A stretch of 64,000 bases of DNA from Fimbriimonadaceae bacterium (GTDB lineage Bacteria; Armatimonadota; Fimbriimonadia; Fimbriimonadales; Fimbriimonadaceae), in the NCBI GenBank assembly GCA_019694835.1, contig JAIBBE010000014.1:1-64000 (forward strand), written 5' to 3'. The notes beneath the pieces were generated by a model. The model did not search any database and was not told the DNA's origin. It saw only the letters and a list, made by a program, of their open reading frames with translations. Shown here in pieces: positions 47,326 to 56,757 of this stretch. Position 1 is the first letter of the stretch. Each line of letters opens with the position of its first letter. The position numbers and the translations under genes are program-made.

Positions 47326-49959
47326 ATGCCTGAAATTCGCACCGAACGCTCTCAAAAGCCGGGCCGCCTCAAAATCTATTTGGGAATGGCTGCCGGTGTC
47401 GGCAAGACCTACTCCATGCTGAGCGATGCCCGCGCCGATATGGAGCGGGGACACGACATCGTCATCGGTTATCTTGAGGCTCATGGCCGAAAGGAGACCG
47501 AGGAACTGGCGAATGGAATCGAACAGCTTCCATTGCGGACGGGAGAGCATCGAGGGGTCAAGGTGCGAGAGTTCGACCTCGATGCCGCGGTTGCGCGGAG
47601 TCCTCAAATCATCCTCATTGACGAACTTGCCCATACCAATGCTCCGGGCAGTCGTCACGTCAAGCGCTGGCAGGATATTGCCGAGCTTCTCGAACTGGGA
47701 GTCGATGTCCGCACGACCGTTAACATCCAGCACATTGAGAGCCTGCGCGACGTGGTGGCGCAGATTACGGGCGTCTTTGTCCAGGAAACCGTACCCGACT
47801 CTTTCTTCGACCTTGCGGCTGAAGTAGAGCTAGTCGACCTCCCTCCTGAGGAACTCCATAAGAGACTGGAAGAAGGCAAAGTCTACATTCCCGAGAAGGT
47901 CGACCAGGCCATCACGGGATTCTTTAAGAAGAGCAACCTTCTCGCGCTGCGCGAACTTGCGCTTCGCCACACGGCCGAGCGAGTTGACGAGGAGATGCGT
48001 CATAGTCGGTCCCTCCAAGATGTTCGCGAACCGTGGAGTGCGAGAGAGCGCATACTCGTGTGCGTCGCCCCTAATAGGATGGCACCGAGAGTGGTACGGG
48101 CGGCCCGAAGATTGGCGACCAACCTCCACGCTGATCTGATTGCGGTAAGCGTCGAAAGTCCGCGCCAAAGCGGTGCCTCAGATCAGGCAAGGGAGCAACT
48201 AGAAGCCGCTCTTGCTCTAGCTGAGAGCCTCGGCGCACAGACAGTCGCCCTCGCAGGTGAAGACATTGTTGCAGAGGTTATTCGATTTGCACAATCCGAG
48301 AATATTACAACAATCGTGGTGGGTAAGCCCGTGCGAAAGCGCTGGCGTGAACTCGTCTTTGGTTCCGTTGTCGATCAGATGATCCGGACCAGCGGAGAGA
48401 TTGATGTGCTGGTGATCACGGGTGCCGAAGACCAGGGTACGGAACTCATCGTACGCCGCCGACCGGAAGCGCCAACTTGGCACAGTTACGCAGCAACTTT
48501 TGGCGTTCTCGGACTCTGCACAGGTATCGGCTACCTCATGGTGCATCGTTTCGACCTGGCGAACATCGTGATGGTATACCTGCTTGGAGTTGCCGTCATT
48601 GCAGTCCGGTACGGTCGAAGTGAATCGCTGCTCGCTGCTGTACTTGGTGTCGCCTTGTTCGATGTCTGTTTTGTGCCTCCAAGAGGTACGTTTGCAGTGA
48701 GCGATGCCCAATATGTCGTCACGTTCGGAGTCATGTTGGTCGTCTCCATCCTCATTAGCTCGCTGACTCTGAGACTTAAAGAACAGACTATGGCATCTTC
48801 GAAACGCGAACGGGAGACGGCAGCATTATTTGAAGTCAGCCGTCAGCTAGCATCTACTCGAAAGCGTGACGTGATGGCAAGCGTTGCTGCTCAAAAGGCC
48901 GCCGAAGTGTCCGGATCCGATGTGGCCGTGTTGGTGATGGGCACCGATAGCACGCCCCTAATACTCGCCGAATCGAAATCGGGATTTGAGGTAGCCGAGA
49001 AAGAGCTCGGAGTCGTCACCTGGGTTTTTGACAATGTCCGGCCAGCTGGGCGCGGCACGGATACTCTGTCCGGAGCTGAAGCGATGTATCTACCTCTCAA
49101 AGGGTCAACGGAATGTATTGGAGTTCTTGGGATACGCCCACACTCTGTTGAAACGATGGACTCGTCGGTTCGGCATATGGTAGAGTCGATTGCAAGCCAG
49201 CTCGCGTTGGCTCTTGATCGGACCATACTTGCTAAGGAATCCCATGAGGCAAGCCTTCGTGTAGAGAGCGAGAGACTTCGGAGTAGCTTGCTGAGCAGCG
49301 TATCTCACGACCTTCGAACACCGCTCGCCTCAATCGAAGGTGCAGCAAGCATTCTTGTCCTCGAGCCTGACCTTTCCGATCGGGCTCGGACACTTGCTAC
49401 TACCGTATACGATGAGTCGAAGCGCATGGCTCGTCTCATCCGCGATCTATTAGATATGTCGCGGTTTGAGGGTGGCGGGGTCGAGCTTAGCCTCGATTGG
49501 CAATCTCTCGAGGAACTGGTCGGTTCCGCAATCCTTCGAACCGAGAACATGTTTTCCTCGCCCGTGTACGCGATGATCTCTCCTGACTTACCTCTTTTGA
49601 AACTCGACGGGGTACTTGTTGAGCAGGTGTTTATCAACCTCTTAGAGAATGCTGCGCGCCATGCGGGAAGGGATGCATCTGTCGAATTCATCGCCACAAA
49701 GGGAGAGCAGAAGGTTGTTGTATCGGTTAGTAACAATGGACCAAGGATCCCTCCGGGGGAAGAAGAGCTCCTTTTCGAGAAGTTCCGTAAGCAAGGCGGA
49801 GGCGGCTTCGGGCTTGGCCTGGCGATTTGCCGCGCGGTAATGGTCGCCCACGGGGGGACCATAGTGGCTAGGAACACAGAAAATGGGGTGGAGTTCATTC
49901 TCGAATTCCCGGTCGACGATCCAACCCTTGCCCGATCAGGCTCATCTCAACCTCATTGA
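47326..49959 (+). CDS. kdpD: Potassium sensor histidine kinase KdpD
   Basis: An 877-residue kinase with complete KdpD layout. N-terminal KdpD domain with Walker A GMAAGVGKT and Walker B IILIDELAHTN; USP-like domain about 245-370 (RILVCVAPNRMAPR, ITTIVVGKPVRKRW); four-helix DUF4118 segment about 390-490; GAF-like region; HisKA with SHDLRTPLASIEGA (His near 662); HATPase with NLLENAARHAG and GFGLGLAICRAVM. It senses low K+ or ionic stress and normally phosphorylates KdpE. No kdpE follows: the next gene is a DAHP synthase. Confidence 0.95.
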   Translation: MPEIRTERSQKPGRLKIYLGMAAGVGKTYSMLSDARADMERGHDIVIGYLEAHGRKETEELANGIEQLPLRTGEHRGVKVREFDLDAAVARSPQIILIDELAHTNAPGSRHVKRWQDIAELLELGVDVRTTVNIQHIESLRDVVAQITGVFVQETVPDSFFDLAAEVELVDLPPEELHKRLEEGKVYIPEKVDQAITGFFKKSNLLALRELALRHTAERVDEEMRHSRSLQDVREPWSARERILVCVAPNRMAPRVVRAARRLATNLHADLIAVSVESPRQSGASDQAREQLEAALALAESLGAQTVALAGEDIVAEVIRFAQSENITTIVVGKPVRKRWRELVFGSVVDQMIRTSGEIDVLVITGAEDQGTELIVRRRPEAPTWHSYAATFGVLGLCTGIGYLMVHRFDLANIVMVYLLGVAVIAVRYGRSESLLAAVLGVALFDVCFVPPRGTFAVSDAQYVVTFGVMLVVSILISSLTLRLKEQTMASSKRERETAALFEVSRQLASTRKRDVMASVAAQKAAEVSGSDVAVLVMGTDSTPLILAESKSGFEVAEKELGVVTWVFDNVRPAGRGTDTLSGAEAMYLPLKGSTECIGVLGIRPHSVETMDSSVRHMVESIASQLALALDRTILAKESHEASLRVESERLRSSLLSSVSHDLRTPLASIEGAASILVLEPDLSDRARTLATTVYDESKRMARLIRDLLDMSRFEGGGVELSLDWQSLEELVGSAILRTENMFSSPVYAMISPDLPLLKLDGVLVEQVFINLLENAARHAGRDASVEFIATKGEQKVVVSVSNNGPRIPPGEEELLFEKFRKQGGGGFGLGLAICRAVMVAHGGTIVARNTENGVEFILEFPVDDPTLARSGSSQPH

Positions 49960-50135
49960 AACTGAGTTTGGGGTCTGCGGTTCATCGCGTTCGAAGCGCC
50001 TGACTACGGCAAACTCTCTTCCCCATCGTCCGATTCTTGCCAGCTTCCCTAGGTCGCCGGGGTCGTTCAGCAACTGAAACCAATATTCCATAATAGAACC
50101 CTGCATGCAGCGTGGCATGGCGGAGATTGCTGACC
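49960..50135. other. Gap after kdpD with possible promoter
   Basis: This stretch has no convincing gene and no trace of a KdpE receiver domain. CATAAT near 50090 followed by a GGAG about ten bases before ATG 50136 could form promoter and ribosome site for the DAHP synthase. Confidence 0.35.
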
Positions 50136-51176
50136 ATGTTTGAACGCACCGACGACTTACGCATCTGTGACGCCCGGCCGATGATTCCGCCGGCGATTCT
50201 GCATGAGGAGATTCCGATTACGGAGTCGGTGGCCGCGCTGGTGGCCAAGACTCGGCGCGAAGTTGCGAACTCGATTCACGGCAAAGACCCTCGGCTGGTG
50301 TGCGTGGTTGGGCCGTGCTCCATCCACGCGGTAGACTGCGCGTTGGGCTATGCGGAGAAACTGCTCGGCCTCGCGAAGACCTTCGAAGACAAGCTGATCA
50401 TTGTCATGCGGGCGTATTTCGAGAAGCCGCGCACGAGTGTGGGGTGGAAGGGGTTTATCAACGATCCTGACCTCGACGAGACGTACCACATCAACAAGGG
50501 CCTCCGGCTGGCGCGGCGTTTGCTCGTGGACATCAACGAGATGGGCCTGCCGACCGGGCACGAGTTCTTGGACACCCAGATTCCGCAGCACATCGCCGAT
50601 GTGGCATCGTGGGTCGCGATTGGCGCGCGGACGACGGAGAGCCAGATTCACCGGGAACTCGCGTCGGGGCTGTCGATGCCGGTCGGGTTTAAGAACACGA
50701 CCGAAGGCAGCATCCAGCCCGCGATCGACGCAGTGGTGACCGCGCACGCCCAGCACTGGTTCCCCTCCGTCACCAAGCAAGCCGTCTCCGCGATCTTCCA
50801 GACGACCGGCAACCCGGACTGCCACGTCATCCTGCGCGGCGGGTCGCGGACGGGGCCGAACTTCGACCGCGAGAGCGTGACCAAAGTCGCCCAGCGCCTG
50901 GAGCAGCGCGACCTGCCGCCCCGCGTGATGATCGACTGCAGCCACGGCAACAGCAAAAAGGATCATCGGCTGCAGGCGTCGGTTGCGGAGGCGATTGCCG
51001 CGCAGATGAGCGACGGCCACGTCTTTGGGGTGATGATCGAGAGCCATTTGGTGGAGGGTCGGCAAGACATCACGCCCGGCCAACCGATGGTGTTCGGCCA
51101 GAGCATCACCGACTCGTGCATCTCGATCGAGCAGACCGAGCAGGTGCTGGCGATGCTGGCGCGGTCGGTGCGATAG
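50136..51176 (+). CDS. DAHP synthase, class I (AroF/AroG/AroH type)
   Basis: A 346-residue 3-deoxy-7-phosphoheptulonate synthase, the first step of the shikimate pathway (PEP + erythrose-4-phosphate). Typical blocks are VVGPCSIHAVDCALGYAEKL, MRAYFEKPRTSVGWKGFIND, GARTTESQIHRELASGLSMP, VILRGGSRTGPNF and MIDCSHGNSKKDH. ATG 50136 fits the family length; GTG 50112 is an in-frame alternative. Feedback specificity (Tyr, Phe or Trp) cannot be read off, so no letter is given. Confidence 0.95.
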   Translation: MFERTDDLRICDARPMIPPAILHEEIPITESVAALVAKTRREVANSIHGKDPRLVCVVGPCSIHAVDCALGYAEKLLGLAKTFEDKLIIVMRAYFEKPRTSVGWKGFINDPDLDETYHINKGLRLARRLLVDINEMGLPTGHEFLDTQIPQHIADVASWVAIGARTTESQIHRELASGLSMPVGFKNTTEGSIQPAIDAVVTAHAQHWFPSVTKQAVSAIFQTTGNPDCHVILRGGSRTGPNFDRESVTKVAQRLEQRDLPPRVMIDCSHGNSKKDHRLQASVAEAIAAQMSDGHVFGVMIESHLVEGRQDITPGQPMVFGQSITDSCISIEQTEQVLAMLARSVR

Positions 51177-51440
51177 GCTCACGTAAGCGTCGAAAACTGC
51201 CTGTATCTCGTTGCATCCATACCTCGCATGTCTCAGAAGCTAAGAGCCATCAGCATCGCTGGTGGCAAGATCAATCTCCTAAGGCCGCCGCGCGTTCCCT
51301 CGGCTCGCTGGAGCCCACTTGATGTTCGGCGACGAAGGGCATCCGCCTCCGTAACCGGTAGTGCTCCGGCACACGCAGGAATACGGTAGCCACTTAGGGA
51401 TACAAAAAAGCTTGTAGCGGCCCGTCTATGCCTAGAGCCA
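51177..51440. other. Gap between DAHP synthase and WD40/dockerin gene
   Basis: No supported gene. A 53-codon frame (51228-51389, MSQKLRAISIAGG...) exists but is Arg/Pro/Ser-rich in its second half and lacks a promoter or ribosome site. TACAAAAAAGCTTG near 51400 is an A-rich run, with no clear terminator stem. Confidence 0.4.
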
Positions 51441-53750
51441 TTAGTCCCCAATTAGTCCATAACTCTGGCTCAGTACTGAGTAATCGGCGATGTCGACCGT
51501 AAAGTCGCCTGTGAGGTCTGCAGCGGCTTCAAATCCTGGATCAGTATTGCTAAGACCGTATGAGTTCGAAAGGATAGCGTAATCGCTAATAGCCACCTCG
51601 TTATCGCGGTCGCAATCTCCATTGATCAGTGTTACCATCAGGTTCTCAATGGGTGTTGCGACTAGATTGATTCCGATTGCTTTGTAAAGTCCAGTGTGGA
51701 ATCGGAACTTCAGGGTTATCTGCCCATCAACGCTTGGGGAAAATGCAAAGTCGCCGTTTGGCCCAAGTGTTAAACTGAGCGTCTCAACGATCGAGCCATC
51801 TTGCCAGACTTGGACCTCAGCTGCCTCACCATCAACGATACCAATGTAGCCGTCAAGGGAAATCGTGCCGGTGATTAGGTTCATAGTCGGGTTGCGGGTA
51901 ACGCCGGTGATCGTGCCAGCAATTGAGAGCCAATGGCCGGTAGGACTAAAAGCTACGGAATTTGTGAGCGCGACCTGCTTGTCAAAGACCAGTCGTGAGG
52001 TCCCTGTTTGAGCGTCCCAAATTCGAACCGTTTTGTCGGTTGACCCGGAAGCTATCGTGTCCCCAGCAGGCGAGAACGCCACGCTATTGACGGAGCCTGT
52101 ATGCCCGCTGAGAATTTGAATAGGCACTCCAGTCTGGGTTTCCCATAGCCGAACAGTTTGATCGTAGGATCCTGAGGCGACGACGCTACTATCTTTTGAA
52201 AACGCGACAGAATATACCGTGTCCGCGTGGCCAGCTAAGGTATGCAAAAGGGCCCCAGTTTGGCAATTCCAAATACGGACCGTGTTGTCAAGCGAACCCG
52301 AAGCAATCTTAGATCCATCTGGTGAAAATGCGACACACGTGACGTCGGCTGTGTGACCCGACAGGGTCCGTAACAGCGCCCCACTTTGGGAGTCCCAGAT
52401 GCGGACGGAATCTGCCGCAGCAGCTGATGCGATCTTCGTTGAATCTGGTGAGACGGCAACCGAGAATGCAGCGTCCTGGGGGAAGAGCTGTCGCAGAAAC
52501 ACACCGTTCTGAGCATTGTAAACCAAGACCGAGTAAAGTATGCCGAAAACTAGTTTGCTGCCGTCGGCGGAGTAAGCCACTGAATAAACCCTGTTAGGAC
52601 ATGAAAACTCGCGAATGAAAACGCCAGCCTGAGAGTCATACGTTCGGACCGTGTAGTACGAGGCAATGGCGACGGAAAGTCCGTCGGGCGCAAAGGCTAT
52701 TGACGATGCCGCCATCGGCTGGCGTTTTATTGTGAGGATGGGTGCCCCGGAACTCACTTCCCATATACGCATGGCAATGTCGCCGCCTCCCCCGAGGTCG
52801 CCCGAGCCTGAGAGCAACTTGATTCCATTCGGCGAGAACGCTACTGACCTAACTTCCGACATAGGTAGGCTGCGCTGCAAATTCCCGGTTTCGGAGTTCC
52901 ATATTCGGATCGTTGCATCACTTGAGGCCGATGCCACTGTTCCTCCAACCGGGGAGTAAGCCACAGAGCGGATTCCACCAGTGTGCCCCGAGAGGGTACG
53001 AAGCCACAGACCGAGTTGGGCATCCCAAATCCGGACCGTTCGATCGCCGGAACCTGACACGAGCCTTCCGCCATCTGGCGAATATGCCACCCCAGTGACG
53101 CCACTGGTGTGCGCTGTCATTGTGAAGTTCAAGACGCTTGTTTGTACGTTCCAAATCCGGATCGCTCGGTCTTCCCACGCCGTGGCGATCTTGCTACCGT
53201 CCGGCGAAAACGCAACGCAACGAGCCCCGCCTACACCAGCAAATGTTGACTGAAGCGCTCCCGTACTGGCATTCCAAATGCGCACCGTGCCGTCGGCCGA
53301 TGCTGTGGCAAGCTTTGAACCATCAGGTGAAATTGCAACCGAGGTCACACTGGCGGTGTGGGCCGCGAAGGTCTGGAGAGATAAACCCGTGGGTACATCC
53401 CATATCTGAACAATACCATCGGACCGCCCTGAAGCGACCCTCCCTCCAATCGGGCTGTAACCTACAGACGTGGTGTAGCCCGCGGAGAGCGACCTTAGCA
53501 ACGCACCAGTTTGTGTGTCCCAAATTCGGACCGTGTGATCCGTTGATCCGGAGACGCAGGTCAGCCCGTCCGGCGAAAATGCTACATCTGTAACGCCGTC
53601 GGTGTGTTCCGGGATCTGCCAACGCCACTCGGGCGTGTCTTGCGCACTGGCAAAACCGATCCCAAGCATGAGTGGTATCAGTCCCATAAGGAGTCTGAGT
53701 GCCTTTCGGTGGTTTCGCGATGGGGCGTCTTGATTCACTGGGCTCCTCAT
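51441..53750 (-). CDS. Secreted WD40-repeat protein with dockerin-like tail
   Basis: A 769-residue exported protein with signal segment LLMGLIPLMLGIGFASA. It holds about 13 WD40 repeats to residue ~600, many nearly canonical (VTDVAFSPDGLTCVSGSTDH, VRIWDTQTGALLRSL), predicting one or two propellers. A beta-sandwich (ITGTISLDGYIGIVDG) homologous to that of the 18564 protein follows, then two Ca-binding loops (GDCDRDNEVAISDY, ADLTGDFTVDIADY). TACAAT lies eight bases before ATG 53750; an in-frame ATG 11 codons upstream is less likely. True WD40 domains outside the cell are uncommon in bacteria. Confidence 0.75.
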   Translation of the reverse strand: MRSPVNQDAPSRNHRKALRLLMGLIPLMLGIGFASAQDTPEWRWQIPEHTDGVTDVAFSPDGLTCVSGSTDHTVRIWDTQTGALLRSLSAGYTTSVGYSPIGGRVASGRSDGIVQIWDVPTGLSLQTFAAHTASVTSVAISPDGSKLATASADGTVRIWNASTGALQSTFAGVGGARCVAFSPDGSKIATAWEDRAIRIWNVQTSVLNFTMTAHTSGVTGVAYSPDGGRLVSGSGDRTVRIWDAQLGLWLRTLSGHTGGIRSVAYSPVGGTVASASSDATIRIWNSETGNLQRSLPMSEVRSVAFSPNGIKLLSGSGDLGGGGDIAMRIWEVSSGAPILTIKRQPMAASSIAFAPDGLSVAIASYYTVRTYDSQAGVFIREFSCPNRVYSVAYSADGSKLVFGILYSVLVYNAQNGVFLRQLFPQDAAFSVAVSPDSTKIASAAAADSVRIWDSQSGALLRTLSGHTADVTCVAFSPDGSKIASGSLDNTVRIWNCQTGALLHTLAGHADTVYSVAFSKDSSVVASGSYDQTVRLWETQTGVPIQILSGHTGSVNSVAFSPAGDTIASGSTDKTVRIWDAQTGTSRLVFDKQVALTNSVAFSPTGHWLSIAGTITGVTRNPTMNLITGTISLDGYIGIVDGEAAEVQVWQDGSIVETLSLTLGPNGDFAFSPSVDGQITLKFRFHTGLYKAIGINLVATPIENLMVTLINGDCDRDNEVAISDYAILSNSYGLSNTDPGFEAAADLTGDFTVDIADYSVLSQSYGLIGD

Positions 53751-53826
53751 AGAAACAGATTGTATAGGAGATCCGGCCAGCAAACAAGTAGACGTAGGTG
53801 CCGACGTGAGAGGAAGATCACATTAA

Positions 53827-54234
53827 TTAATGCCTCAGCCCGCGAGCAACCTTCACACTGTAGTAGTGAGGGATTCGACCCCCCGCTTCCAATCTTCTCG
53901 TGGCAAACCTGTCCCAACGTGGCAAGATGGCGAACTCCGAAGCCTCCACGAGTATTCCAACCTCCTCACTCCACAACCCCTCCTCATACAAACGCGCGCT
54001 TGACCAACGATACTCCAAGGATGACTCCACAAGTCCCGCCCGTACCGGATTGTCGTGAATGTACTGCACCTTCCGCAAGAATCCTGCCTCCGAAGTCAAT
54101 ACGAACGAGCGGAAGCTGCATTGCCACAAGCTCCGACCATTTAGCACGCGCTGCTGGTCGATCTCGGCAAGCGTCTGGGTCCGAGCAGGGAAAAGATCCG
54201 ACGCGGCGTCTTTATGCCATCCGCCCGCTCCCAC
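53827..54234 (-). pseudogene. IS200-like (REP-associated) transposase, 5'-truncated
   Basis: The frame gives 135 residues. KVQYIHDNPVRAGLVESSLE and YRWSSARLYEEG are the C-terminal signature of Y1 transposases of the REP-associated (RAYT) group. The N-terminal half with the HxH metal motif is missing and replaced by HKDAASDLFPARTQTLAEID-type sequence of no known domain. It is therefore a remnant without catalytic capacity, although the Tyr of YIHDNP remains. No flanking stem-loop was identified. It matters because palindromic repeats of the RAYT/REP kind occur in this window. Confidence 0.7.
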
Positions 54235-54312
54235 GGGTCAAGGCTGGCCCCACGGGCTTCACACTCAATGCTTGGTCTGCCACACCTTGGCGAGATTAGA
54301 GGGCACCGCATC

Positions 54313-54615
54313 TTAAGAGCCTGGCGGGGACTCCTTCGCAGATCGCTTCGTGTGCCGGCGCCAAACGAGCAGGGCGACGGCGGCGACTCCGGCACCCGCC
54401 CAGACAAAGGGGTAACCGCGGCTTGGGCGGAGAACGATGTCTTGGGAATAGACATTTGCTGTGGGCACATTGCTGAATCGCGTCAGTGAGAGTGTTGCGG
54501 GCAATTCGAGGTCCGAACGTCGGCAAGAGACTGCGACTTCAAACAGACCACCCCTGGCTGATCCAGCGACTTCGTCCACATGCGCTCGCGTTTCCAAGAC
54601 GCACCGCCCCGTCAA
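54313..54615 (-). CDS. Possible small single-span membrane protein
   Basis: The frame runs from at least 54825 to TAA 54313. Its C-terminus is a membrane helix (FVWAGAGVAAVALLVWRR) followed by a basic/Ser tail, preceded by beta-rich residues (LFEVAVSCRRSDLELPATLS). The upstream part overlaps the TPR gene; TTG 54615 or GTG 54579 are possible starts without clear ribosome site. Real expression is uncertain. It could be the membrane partner of the TPR protein. Confidence 0.35.
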   Translation of the reverse strand: MTGRCVLETRAHVDEVAGSARGGLFEVAVSCRRSDLELPATLSLTRFSNVPTANVYSQDIVLRPSRGYPFVWAGAGVAAVALLVWRRHTKRSAKESPPGS

Positions 54616-54685
54616 GTTCTCGTCTATGCATACCGAGCAGGTGCTGGCGCCGCTCGCGAGGTCGGTTTGAGGCCCCGAGGGATGT

Positions 54686-55942
54686 TCACCGTGGCTGGGG
54701 CGGCTGAACGGAAACCAGGCGCGACTTTGACGCGAGCCAGTCTTCGCACTCTTCGACTCCGAAACGATCACCAACCGACAGGAATTCGTTACGGGCCTCA
54801 TTGAACGACTGTCGGGCGGCTTCACGCTGGCCAGTCTCCCACTGAACCGTACCTATTTGCTGCAGCGTGGTTGCGCGCCAGCGTGGGTGATCGCGACGGG
54901 TCCAGTCTTGCAGGCACTCCTCCAGAGTTTTCAGGGCCGCCAAATGGGCACCTTCGTCGCTGAGCAGCATGGCCTTTCTCGCCTTGATGTCGGTGTGCAT
55001 CGGCTCTTCGGGCCGGTCGGCGATAGCTGCGGCAGCGGCATCAAAGAAGCGCCGGGCGGATGCTCGGTCACCCCGAGTGGCAGCAACTGAGCCAAGTTCG
55101 CGGCAGGCTTCGGCAAAACCAGCTTGATCGCCGGCTTTGCGCATGCCCTGCAGGGCCTCGCGCAGGTGTGCTTCGGCTTCATCGATCCGATTGAGTTTGC
55201 GCTCCACGATAGCCAAGGCGATTAGAACGGAAGAGCGGCCCCAATAGGCATTGAACTCGGTTCGAAAGGTCAGCGCCGTCCGAAATCTCTCGATCGCCTT
55301 CTCAAGATCTCCCTGGGCAGCGCAGATTTCGCCCTCAAAGCGAATGGCCTCGGACAGGGCGTTCGTATCGCCGGTGTCATAGGCGAGCTGATACGCCTTC
55401 TTGGCGTGGTAGCTCGCGTCTGCATACTTCGCGTTGTGGTAGGCGATGCGCGCGATGGCAAGTTCCTTGGCCTGCGGCCGTTCGTCGTAGGGCAACTCGA
55501 CCTTCTGTGATCTGAAGGCAAGCAGACCAACTAAGATCACAGCCGCCAAAGACATGCCGGCGGCGAAAACCCACTTCGTAGGACGATTCGCAGGGTCCTC
55601 CGTCGATGTCGGCAGGAGCACTGGACCGGCAGGATCTTGCCTGGTATCTTCGGGTTGTCGTGTTTCGACGGAGCCGCTGACGGGCTCGCAGTAGTCGTCG
55701 TTCCAAACCAGGCCAAGGACCGCAAAGGCCTGCTCCAAAACGACCTTGTCGTTGCCCATCTGACCGAGGATTCGCTTGGCGGTGCCTATGGAGACTTGAA
55801 GCAACCCGGCGCGCACCGCCCACGTGAGGCGATCACCTGCACCCGAACGCTGCCATTCCTCTGTAATGCGTCCCTGCAGCAGCCGCAACGCTTCGTCAGT
55901 CAATCGAACAGCCCGCTGTCTGCGGCTCTTTCCCAACTCCAT
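54686..55942 (-). CDS. HTH-like / membrane / TPR protein
   Basis: A 418-residue protein. Residues 1-80 are helical (RLTDEALRLLQGRITEEWQR, GLLQVSIGTAKRILGQMG) and may be a helix-turn-helix. A membrane helix (WVFAAGMSLAAVILVGLLAF) lies at about 130-150. The rest is TPR helical repeats (YADASYHAKKAYQLAYDTGD, GDLEKAIERFRTALTF). AGGGA lies before the ATG. A signalling or scaffold role at the membrane is inferred. It diverges from the MerR-like/VWA pair. Confidence 0.6.
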   Translation of the reverse strand: MELGKSRRQRAVRLTDEALRLLQGRITEEWQRSGAGDRLTWAVRAGLLQVSIGTAKRILGQMGNDKVVLEQAFAVLGLVWNDDYCEPVSGSVETRQPEDTRQDPAGPVLLPTSTEDPANRPTKWVFAAGMSLAAVILVGLLAFRSQKVELPYDERPQAKELAIARIAYHNAKYADASYHAKKAYQLAYDTGDTNALSEAIRFEGEICAAQGDLEKAIERFRTALTFRTEFNAYWGRSSVLIALAIVERKLNRIDEAEAHLREALQGMRKAGDQAGFAEACRELGSVAATRGDRASARRFFDAAAAAIADRPEEPMHTDIKARKAMLLSDEGAHLAALKTLEECLQDWTRRDHPRWRATTLQQIGTVQWETGQREAARQSFNEARNEFLSVGDRFGVEECEDWLASKSRLVSVQPPQPR

Positions 55943-56124
55943 AGTCCCTGCAGATATCTTACACCAGGCCGAATTGGGCGACTCCCGGATTTAGGCTGCA
56001 GAAGGGCCGAGAAAGTCCTTAAGTTGGCTTAACTTGATCGATTCCACGCGGATGAAAGCGGTACATTCTCCCCTGAGCACCGCACAAATAGAGACAAACG
56101 CCAAGGGGAGCGTGCTTCTCTCAA

Positions 56125-56153
56125 TTGAGCTTTGGTTCCGGTCGTTGTACACT
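56125..56153 (+). promoter_or_regulatory. Promoter of the MerR-like gene
   Basis: TTGAGC (56125-56130), a 17-base spacer and TACACT (56148-56153). The -10 box ends six bases before GTG 56160, supporting both that start codon and a leaderless transcript. Confidence 0.55.
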
Positions 56154-56159
56154 CCTCAC

Positions 56160-56714
56160 GTGCCCGCGCTGACTGATTACGTCCGGCTTTCCCCGTTCAC
56201 CCTCGACGAACTCGTGGATGCGGTGAATAGCGTGCTACGTGGCCTCCCGAAACTTCATATGACCGCCCGGACGGTGAAATTCTATATCGCCAAGGGCCTC
56301 GTCCCAGGGCCAGTGGGGGGGCCGAGGGGCGCGCGGTATTCGATGGAGCATGTGCTTCGGGTCGTCGCCAATCGGTGCTTTCCCCAACGTGGCCGAAGTC
56401 TGGAGGAAGCGCGCGAGGAGATGGATCGACTCCTGGCGCTCGACATGGGAACAGCGATCAATGCGGTGCAGACGATGGTCAGCGAACTCTCGACTCCGCA
56501 GGACTTTGCCCCGCCCCGACCCGCGATGATGCAAATGGCCTCGGTGATACGTGAGCAGGCTGCTCCCATAAACCGCTCTCAACCCGCCATGACCGTCCGG
56601 AGAATCCCATTAAGACCTGGGATCACCCTCGAAGTCACCGAAGGGGTGGACCTCGAGGCAGAACTGGACAACCTTGTTTCGGCGCTGCATGAGGCGGTCC
56701 AGGCAAAGTCCTAG
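56160..56714 (+). CDS. MerR-like transcriptional regulator
   Basis: A 184-residue protein from GTG 56160. The N-terminal region has TARTVKFYIAKGLVPGP and GARYSMEHVLRVVANRCF, close to the MerR winged helix (recognition helix, then wing with the Arg-Tyr-x3-Leu pattern), followed by a helix EEAREEMDRLLAL. The C-terminal half has no known effector domain and ends in an acidic helix. The frame is open 42 codons further to 56034, but a promoter sits in that stretch. The gene is followed 43 bases later by a VWA gene whose upstream region has phased repeats. Confidence 0.6.
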   Translation: MPALTDYVRLSPFTLDELVDAVNSVLRGLPKLHMTARTVKFYIAKGLVPGPVGGPRGARYSMEHVLRVVANRCFPQRGRSLEEAREEMDRLLALDMGTAINAVQTMVSELSTPQDFAPPRPAMMQMASVIREQAAPINRSQPAMTVRRIPLRPGITLEVTEGVDLEAELDNLVSALHEAVQAKS

Positions 56715-56721
56715 GTATTTT

Positions 56722-56757
56722 TAGACACTTCTAGACACTTTGGTGTATCATGGTGTC
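56722..56757 (+). promoter_or_regulatory. Promoter/operator of the VWA gene
   Basis: TAGACA (56722-56727), 18 bases, TATCAT (56746-56751), six bases to ATG 56758. Superposed on it are four short words at exact ten-base steps: GACAC at 56724 and 56734, GGTGT at 56742 and 56752. The first two are direct repeats and the last two are their inverted counterparts. A MerR-type regulator encoded just upstream is the obvious candidate to bind here. Confidence 0.55.

Noticed and set aside
49960..50135. Possible remnant of kdpE
   Set aside because: No receiver or winged-helix motif in any frame; the stretch is too short.
51228..51389. 53-codon frame between the DAHP synthase and WD40/dockerin genes
   Set aside because: Low-complexity second half, no promoter or ribosome site and no recognisable family.
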